From contig DASYGT010000044.1 of the NCBI GenBank assembly GCA_035999365.1, forward strand, positions 107,149 through 171,148: a stretch of 64,000 nt of DNA, written 5' to 3'. The number at the start of each line of letters is the position of its first letter. Position 1 is the first letter of the stretch. Origin of the DNA: DASYGT01 sp035999365 (GTDB taxonomy: Bacteria; Actinomycetota; Actinomycetes; Mycobacteriales; Jatrophihabitantaceae). The notes below the pieces were generated by a model that did not search any database, was not told where the DNA came from, and saw only the letters and a program-made list of their open reading frames with translations. Both the position numbers and the translations under genes were made by a program. Shown here in pieces: positions 58,910-64,000 of the stretch.

Positions 58910-60892
58910 GTGAGCTCACCAACGGACGAGCGGGCACCGACCGTCGTCCTCGTCGACGACGCGGCCGACGTCCGCCTCCTCGTCAGGATGCATCTCGCCC
59001 ACGCCGGTCGTTTTGACGTGGTCGCCGAGGGATCGGACGGGCTGGAAGCGATCGACCTGGCTCGCGAGCATCAGCCGACCCTGCTCGTCCTCGACGTCTC
59101 GATGCCGCGGATGGACGGCCTCGAGGCATTGCCGCGCATCCGTGAGGTGGCACCGCAGACGAAGGTCGTCATGTACACCGGCTTCGAGGAGCAGGGGCTG
59201 GCCCGGCGTGCCCAGGAGCTCGGGGCGTCGGCTCTGATCGAAAAATCGATGGCTGTCGAGGGACTGTCCGAGCAGCTGTGGTCGGTCGCGCACTCGGACA
59301 CGACCGCCGAGCCGCCCGCACCGACACCGGCGCCGCCCGACACGGCTGCGGGGAGCGCCAGAAACGTGCTCGACGAGCACCGCGAACGCTTCCGCGAGGT
59401 GTTCGACGAAGCGGCGATCGGCATGGCGACGATGACGCTCGCCGGTCATATCGTCCGCGCCAATCGCGCCCTCGCAGCCCTCGTCGGCCGCGACATGTCC
59501 GAACTGGTCGGTACTGCCTATGCGGATCTGGCGTTCGAGGCCGATGCGCCCGCGGCGGCCGAGGCCGTGCGCGCGGCGCAGCAGGGCGAGGGCGCCGTCG
59601 TCCGGTTCGAGCATCGGGTGGCGGGCGGGGACGAATCGCGCTGGCTGCTCGCCACGGCCGCTCCGGTACGGGACACCAGCCGCCGGCCGCTCTACCTCTT
59701 CCTGCAGAGCCAGGACGTCACGGCCCAGCGCCATGCCGAGGAGGAGCTGCGGCAGAGCGAGGTCCGCTTCCGGCTGCTGGTCGAGGCCGTCGAGGACTAC
59801 GCGATCTTCATGCTCGACCGCACGGGTCACGTGCTCAGCTGGAACTCCGGAGCGCAACGCATCAAGGGCTACAGCGCCGACGACATCATCGGGCAGCACT
59901 TCCGCGTCTTCTATCCCGAGCACCTACAGACGTCGAAGCATCCCGAACACGAACTCGAGATCGCACTGCGCGTTGGGCACTATGAAGAGGAGGGGTGGCG
60001 TATCCGCAAGGACGGCACCCGGTTCTGGGCGAACGTCCTGATCACCACGGTGCGCGATCGGGCCGGTGAGCACATCGGATTCGCCAAGGTGACCCGCAAC
60101 GTCGAAGAGCGACGCCAGATGCTGCTCGACCTCGAAGGCGCCGCGCATGCCCTCGCTGCGACGAACCGCGAGCTCGAATCGGCGAATGCGCGGCTGGCAC
60201 AGGATGCGGCCGACCGCGCGCAGTTCCTGGCCGTGACCGCCCACGAACTGCGGTCACCGGTGGGCGTCCTGAGCGGTTCGGCCAACCTGCTCGTGGAGCA
60301 TTGGGACGAGCTGGAATCGGCCGAGCGCACCGACCTGTTCCACTCGATCACGCTGAGCAGCCGCCGGTTGCAGCGGTTGCTGCGCGACCTGTTGACGGCC
60401 TCGCGGCTGGAGTCGAATTCGCTCGAGCTGCATGGCGAGCGCGTCGAAGTCGCGGCGCTTCTCGATCGGACGATCAGGGCTGCGCAGGCGCTGACGCCCG
60501 GCGCCGAGATCCTGCTCGACGTCCCGCCCGGCCTCGCAGTGCATGCCGAGCCAGAACGGCTCGCGCAGGTTGTCGACAACCTGCTGCTCAACGGATTGCG
60601 GCACGGCACTCCGCCGGTGCAGGTATCGGCTCGGACCGTCGGCGATCGAGTCGAGATCACTGTCGCGGACGCGGGCTCAGGCGTCCCCGAGGGCGTGCGC
60701 CCCCGGCTGTTCCAGCGCTTCGCGACGGGCAGCCCGACCGGTGGCACCGGGTTGGGGCTGTTCATCGTTCGCGAGCTTGCCCGGGCACTGGGTGGCGACG
60801 CCTTCTACTACCCCCCTGAGGGATCGGCGCCTACCCGATTCGTCCTGTCATTGCCCGTCGAGCCACCCGTGGACGGGCCGCGCGTGCAATAG
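58910..60892 (+). CDS. Hybrid sensor kinase: receiver, two PAS domains, HisKA, ATPase
   Basis: A 660-residue protein. Receiver domain 9-125 with D16, D17, phosphoacceptor D62, T90 and K112. PAS domains at about 155-275 and 282-402 (DYAIFMLDRTGHVLSWNSGAQRIKGYS). HisKA phosphohistidine H445 in AHELRSPVG, then the ATPase domain with N-box NLLLNGLRHG, G1 DAGSGVP and G2 GGTGLGLFIVRELA. No membrane span, so it is cytosolic. GTG at 58910. An N-terminal receiver makes it a hybrid that takes input from another kinase. Next gene is 11 bases away. Confidence 0.9.
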   Translation: MSSPTDERAPTVVLVDDAADVRLLVRMHLAHAGRFDVVAEGSDGLEAIDLAREHQPTLLVLDVSMPRMDGLEALPRIREVAPQTKVVMYTGFEEQGLARRAQELGASALIEKSMAVEGLSEQLWSVAHSDTTAEPPAPTPAPPDTAAGSARNVLDEHRERFREVFDEAAIGMATMTLAGHIVRANRALAALVGRDMSELVGTAYADLAFEADAPAAAEAVRAAQQGEGAVVRFEHRVAGGDESRWLLATAAPVRDTSRRPLYLFLQSQDVTAQRHAEEELRQSEVRFRLLVEAVEDYAIFMLDRTGHVLSWNSGAQRIKGYSADDIIGQHFRVFYPEHLQTSKHPEHELEIALRVGHYEEEGWRIRKDGTRFWANVLITTVRDRAGEHIGFAKVTRNVEERRQMLLDLEGAAHALAATNRELESANARLAQDAADRAQFLAVTAHELRSPVGVLSGSANLLVEHWDELESAERTDLFHSITLSSRRLQRLLRDLLTASRLESNSLELHGERVEVAALLDRTIRAAQALTPGAEILLDVPPGLAVHAEPERLAQVVDNLLLNGLRHGTPPVQVSARTVGDRVEITVADAGSGVPEGVRPRLFQRFATGSPTGGTGLGLFIVRELARALGGDAFYYPPEGSAPTRFVLSLPVEPPVDGPRVQ

Positions 60893-60902
60893 CCTGGCAA
60901 GA

Positions 60903-61640
60903 GTGGTGGTCCGGGTGCTGCTCGTCGACGACGTGCCTGAGGTGAGGCAGCTCGTTCGCGCCTCGCTGCGCATCCGAGGCGGCTTCGCCATCGCGGGCGA
61001 AGCGGCCAGCGGAACCGAGGCGATCGCCCTCGCCGAACGCGAACAGCCTGACATCGTGGTGCTCGACATCGGGTTGCCGGATCTGGCCGGCCAGGACGTC
61101 CTCACCCAGCTGCGTCGGGTCAGCCCGGCTTCCAAGGTCGTCGTCTTCTCCGCAACCGATCCAGAGGACAGCGCCGACATCGCGGCGAGGGTCGAGGGCT
61201 ACGCACGTAAGGACAATGACGTCGACTACCTGCTCGACCTGATCGAAAGGGTCGGGCGACGCGACAATGAGGTTGCGCTGCACCTGGAACCGGCGTCGCG
61301 CAGTGCCCGCGAGGCGCGGGCGTTCACACGCGAGGCGCTCGACCAGTGGCAGCTCACCTCGATCACCGACGACGCCCTGCTCGTCGTCACCGAACTCGTC
61401 ACCAACGCCGTCACGCATGCCGGAAGCGACTGCGAGTTGCGGCTGTCCTTCGACGCCCATGCCCTGCGCATCGAGGTGGCCGACCGAGGCAGCGGTACGC
61501 CCGATCCCTTGCCGCCGAGCTACACCAGGAATCACGGCCGCGGCCTGCACCTGATCGACGCGGTCACCTCGGCGTGGGGTGTCGAGCCGACTCCCCCGGA
61601 CGGCAAGAAGGTGTGGGCCGAAATACGGCGCCCCGCGTGA
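60903..61640 (+). CDS. Response regulator with anti-sigma-type ATPase domain
   Basis: A 245-residue protein. Receiver 3-118 with D9, D10, phosphoacceptor D55, T85 and K103. The C-terminal domain (135-243) is an HATPase_c_2/RsbW-like ATPase with ELVTNAVTHAGS (N168) and VADRGSGTPDP, GRGLHLIDAV. No DNA-binding domain. It should switch an anti-sigma or serine-kinase activity on phosphorylation, probably by the kinase just upstream. GTG at 60903. Confidence 0.88.
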   Translation: MVVRVLLVDDVPEVRQLVRASLRIRGGFAIAGEAASGTEAIALAEREQPDIVVLDIGLPDLAGQDVLTQLRRVSPASKVVVFSATDPEDSADIAARVEGYARKDNDVDYLLDLIERVGRRDNEVALHLEPASRSAREARAFTREALDQWQLTSITDDALLVVTELVTNAVTHAGSDCELRLSFDAHALRIEVADRGSGTPDPLPPSYTRNHGRGLHLIDAVTSAWGVEPTPPDGKKVWAEIRRPA

Positions 61641-61657
61641 CCACACTTGCTCAAAAC

Positions 61658-61671
61658 TGGAACACGTTCTA
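61658..61671 (+). promoter_or_regulatory. KstR-type box
   Basis: TGGAACACGTTCTA fits the KstR consensus TNNAAC-NN-GTTNNA exactly and lies ten bases upstream of the luciferase-like gene start. KstR represses cholesterol-degradation genes in mycolic-acid bacteria; related TetR regulators in other actinobacteria may use similar sites. Confidence 0.7.
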
Positions 61672-61681
61672 GCGTCCGGGG

Positions 61682-62539
61682 ATGCGCTTCGGCATCGTGT
61701 TGTTCACCAGTGACCGCGGAATCACGCCCGCCGAGACCGCCCGGCTCGCCGAGGAGCGCGGCTTCGACTCCTTTTTCGTCCCGGAGCACACGCACATCCC
61801 GGTGAAGCGCGAGGCGGCGCACCCGGGCACGGAAGACGGTTCGTTGCCCGACGATCGCTACCTGCGCGTGCTCGACCCGTGGGTGTCGCTGGCGAGTGCT
61901 GCGGCGGTGACCTCACGGATCGAGCTTGCGACTGCCGTCGCCCTTCCCGTCGAGCACGATCCGATCAGCCTCGCCAAGACGATCGCCACACTCGACCACC
62001 TGTCCGGCGGCCGCGTGACGATGGGCGCCGGGTTCGGTTGGAACACCGACGAACTAGCCGACCACGGCGTACCTCCCGGCAAACGACGCACCGTGTTGCG
62101 GGAGTACATCGAGGCGATGCGTGCGCTGTGGTCGCAGGACGAGGCCTCCTACGAAGGCGAGTTCGTCCGCTTCGGTGCCTGCTGGGCATGGCCGAAGCCG
62201 GTTCGGCGTGACATCCCGGTGCTCATCGGGGCATCGGCCACGGACAAGACCCTGGCCTGGATCGCGCGGACTGCCGACGGCTGGATCACGACGCCGCGCG
62301 ACAACGAGATCGTCGCGAGCGTCGACCGCCTGCACGACGCGTGGCGCACAGCTGGTCGCGACGGACTGCCGCGAGTGGTGGCGCTCGACGGGAAACCGGA
62401 CGCCGAGCGCCTGGCACAGTGGTCGGCCGGCGGCGTCACCGATGCGCTGTACGGGATACCCGACCGTGATGCGGGCGAGATCCCCGGCTACCTCGACAGG
62501 TTGCGCGCCAAGCTCGACGCCATGCAGGTGCCGGCCTGA
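61682..62539 (+). CDS. LLM class F420-dependent oxidoreductase
   Basis: A 285-residue luciferase-like TIM barrel. The start MRFGIVLFTSDRGITPAE, the FVPEHTHIPV segment near the cofactor and GRVTMGAGFGWNTDEL-DHG are typical of the F420-dependent group (Rv2161c/TIGR03619-like). Substrate unknown. A KstR-type box immediately upstream hints at steroid or long-chain lipid metabolism. Confidence 0.9.
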   Translation: MRFGIVLFTSDRGITPAETARLAEERGFDSFFVPEHTHIPVKREAAHPGTEDGSLPDDRYLRVLDPWVSLASAAAVTSRIELATAVALPVEHDPISLAKTIATLDHLSGGRVTMGAGFGWNTDELADHGVPPGKRRTVLREYIEAMRALWSQDEASYEGEFVRFGACWAWPKPVRRDIPVLIGASATDKTLAWIARTADGWITTPRDNEIVASVDRLHDAWRTAGRDGLPRVVALDGKPDAERLAQWSAGGVTDALYGIPDRDAGEIPGYLDRLRAKLDAMQVPA

Positions 62540-62623
62540 GCCGTTAGCCGAGGTGGCGGCAACGGGTACGCCACACGGCGTGACCACTGTCGAGCGAGTG
62601 CCCCATTCCACCGGCTGCCGTTC

Positions 62624-63457
62624 ATGAGCATCGAACCGCCGGAGCGCCGCGAACCCGAGTTGGAAGACGCGTTCGATCGCCTGGTGGAGGAGGGCGAGAC
62701 GAGACTGCAGCGGCCGTTGGTCGCCCTCATGGCTACCGGCCTGCTGGGTGGAATGGACGTCGGGACCGGCGTTCTGGCCTACCTGGTCGTCGAGCAGCGC
62801 ACGCACAACACGGTGCTGGCCGGGCTCGCGTTCTCGCTCGGCTTCGTGGCCCTGACGTTGGCCCGCAGTGAGCTGTTCACCGAGAACTTCCTCGTGCCGG
62901 TCGTCGCGCTGGCGTCCGGCCGGGCTCGTCCCAGAGCTCTGGCCCGGCTGTGGGTGCTGACGCTCGCCTTCAACCTGCTCGGAGGCGCTCTCATCTCCTG
63001 GCTCATCGTCACCGGGCTGCCGGATGTGCGTCCCGCGGCCCGCGAGGTCGGGGCCCACTACGCGCACCTGGGCATCGGGCTGCGATCGTTCGCGCTCGCG
63101 GTGCTCGCCGGCGCGGTGATCACGCTGATGACCCGGATGCAGCACGCGACGGAAAGTCTCGGTGTTCAGCTCGTGCCTGCAATCCTCTTCGGCGCACTGC
63201 TGGCCGGCGCGCAGCTGTTCCACTCGGTGTTGGACTCGCTGTTCATGTTCGCCGCGCTGTGGTCGCACGCTTCCTTCGGATGGGGCGACTGGGCCGGTGC
63301 GCTGGGCTGGTCGGTGTTGGGAAACATCGTCGGTGGTGTCGGCCTGGTGACCTTCATCCGCCTGCTGCGCGTACCGCATCGCGTGGCCGAAGAGCGTGAT
63401 CACAATTCAGCTGACGACGAGCCGCAGCCGGCCGAATCCGCCGAGAAATCTGGCTAG
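62624..63457 (+). CDS. Formate/nitrite transporter family channel
   Basis: A 277-residue FNT channel with six spans. GLLGGMDVGTGVLAYLV, LTLARSELFTENFLVPV (the conserved LFTEN motif of the FNT fold), NLLGGALISWLIV and HSVLDSLFMFAALW are visible. Hydrophilic N- and C-termini are acidic. Substrate could be formate, nitrite or another small anion. It converges on the next gene by four bases. Confidence 0.88.
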   Translation: MSIEPPERREPELEDAFDRLVEEGETRLQRPLVALMATGLLGGMDVGTGVLAYLVVEQRTHNTVLAGLAFSLGFVALTLARSELFTENFLVPVVALASGRARPRALARLWVLTLAFNLLGGALISWLIVTGLPDVRPAAREVGAHYAHLGIGLRSFALAVLAGAVITLMTRMQHATESLGVQLVPAILFGALLAGAQLFHSVLDSLFMFAALWSHASFGWGDWAGALGWSVLGNIVGGVGLVTFIRLLRVPHRVAEERDHNSADDEPQPAESAEKSG

Positions 63458-63981
63458 TGGTTCGACCGCACCACTTGGATGCTGAGTGATGCCAGGGTTC
63501 GGTTGCCGAGGGTGGCGAGCGGGTCGGGCATGAAGACGTACGGCGTGGTCGCCGGGTCGAACGACAGCGCGGACTGATCGGTGAACGTCGTTGCCAGGTA
63601 GACGGCCTGGTTCGACGCCGGACCGTCGAACGACGTCTGGCAACCGTTGCCTTCCGAGCCGAACAGGGCGAAGCGGGGGCCGCATCGCCACTGCACCGGC
63701 CCGTCGAGATGGTTTCGGCTCACCCACGAAGGCAGGGCTCTGTCGAGACCGACGAGGGTGAGCGACCCGGCCGGCAGCGGCCAGGTGATCGAAGCGGACG
63801 CACACGGTGGGTAGGCGTCGCACGACGGATGACTGGTGACAACGTTCTGGTGGGCGGGAAGGCCGGTCACGACGGTCGACAAGGCGAGCAACGCAGCCCG
63901 CGCTCGCGCCTCACTTGTCGCGGAGGGCCGGCCGGAACCGACCACGAGAAACCCGACGACACCGAACACGGCAACGAGCAC
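63454..63981 (-). CDS. Hypothetical secreted or membrane protein, near the window edge
   Basis: At least 175 residues. The N-terminus is hydrophobic (MLVAVFGVVGFLVVGSG), a signal anchor, and a Ser/Pro/Gly-rich beta body with four cysteines follows (SCDAYPPC, RCGPRF, GCQTSF), ending in SLSIQVVRSNH. The GTG at 63981 is 19 bases from the window end and the true start may lie beyond it. No family recognised. Confidence 0.65.
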   Translation of the reverse strand: MLVAVFGVVGFLVVGSGRPSATSEARARAALLALSTVVTGLPAHQNVVTSHPSCDAYPPCASASITWPLPAGSLTLVGLDRALPSWVSRNHLDGPVQWRCGPRFALFGSEGNGCQTSFDGPASNQAVYLATTFTDQSALSFDPATTPYVFMPDPLATLGNRTLASLSIQVVRSNH

Positions 63982-64000
63982 CGCGACCTGGCTTCGGCGC

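Noticed and set aside
1..64000. CRISPR arrays, rRNA operons, prophage or transposase genes
   Set aside because: Looked for repeats with regular spacers, rRNA-like blocks and DDE or phage proteins; none was seen.

Overview
The window is chromosomal DNA from a high-GC, mycothiol-making member of the Actinomycetota. Supporting evidence is a mshD gene, a GlnR-type regulator, a NusG with a long acidic extension, F420-type luciferase-like oxidoreductase, KorAB, many GTG starts and ATGA/GTGA overlaps. Genus cannot be fixed from the sequence. Two gene blocks recall Mycobacterium tuberculosis gene order (from memory, not searched): rpmG-hadA-hadB-tRNA-Trp-secE-nusG-rplK at 0-8.2 kb, and the Rv0811c-Rv0821c neighbourhood (ygfZ, pabC-like, nitrobindin, DUF1416, thiosulfate sulfurtransferase, lmeA, glnR, mshD, pst/phoU) spread over 25-44 kb. 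A hadC gene is not present, so the organism need not make mycolic acids.

Layout. 0-8.5 kb: translation and transcription housekeeping genes (rplK, nusG, secE, rpmG, tRNA-Trp, tRNA-Met, tRNA-Thr) mixed with an aminotransferase, a lipoprotein peptidase, HadA/HadB-like hot-dog dehydratases and a TetR regulator. 8.7-12.3 kb: three-gene succinate dehydrogenase operon. 12.3-13.9 kb: a small remnant island bounded by an intact tRNA-Tyr and a decayed copy of its 3' half, holding a broken SDR gene and an aldo/keto reductase. 14-18.9 kb: SRPBCC protein, MpaB-like protein, YajQ, HtpX, carbonic anhydrase, and a cysteine dioxygenase-rhodanese pair. 19-24.4 kb: KorAB ferredoxin oxidoreductase, acetyltransferase, RarD, two CrcB fluoride channel subunits. 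24.4-31.8 kb: LPFTG surface protein, YgfZ, Fur regulator, PabC-like enzyme, a structured non-coding stretch, a 1025-residue secreted protein with fourteen Cys-paired blades, and an AurF-type di-iron oxygenase with its TetR neighbour.

32.7-46 kb: nitrobindin, DsrE, DUF1416, sulfurtransferase with a Cys-rich leader peptide, LmeA, GlnR, MshD, the complete pstSCAB-phoU phosphate uptake operon and a GMC oxidoreductase that carries a ferredoxin-like cysteine motif. 46-64 kb: secreted and membrane proteins, HMG-CoA lyase, a ZIP transporter behind an iron box, an ABC exporter next to a PadR regulator whose start codon lies inside a 16-bp-arm palindrome, STAS protein, membrane phosphoesterase, an unrecognised 416-residue protein, an amino-acid-type binding lipoprotein, a REC-PAS-PAS-kinase followed by a REC-ATPase protein, a luciferase-like oxidoreductase behind a KstR-type box, and an FNT channel.

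No CRISPR array, rRNA, prophage or transposase was seen. The least explained items are the tRNA-Tyr island remnant, the structured RNA downstream of pabC, the fourteen-blade surface protein, the 416-residue protein at 56 kb, and several strong palindromes placed as operators.
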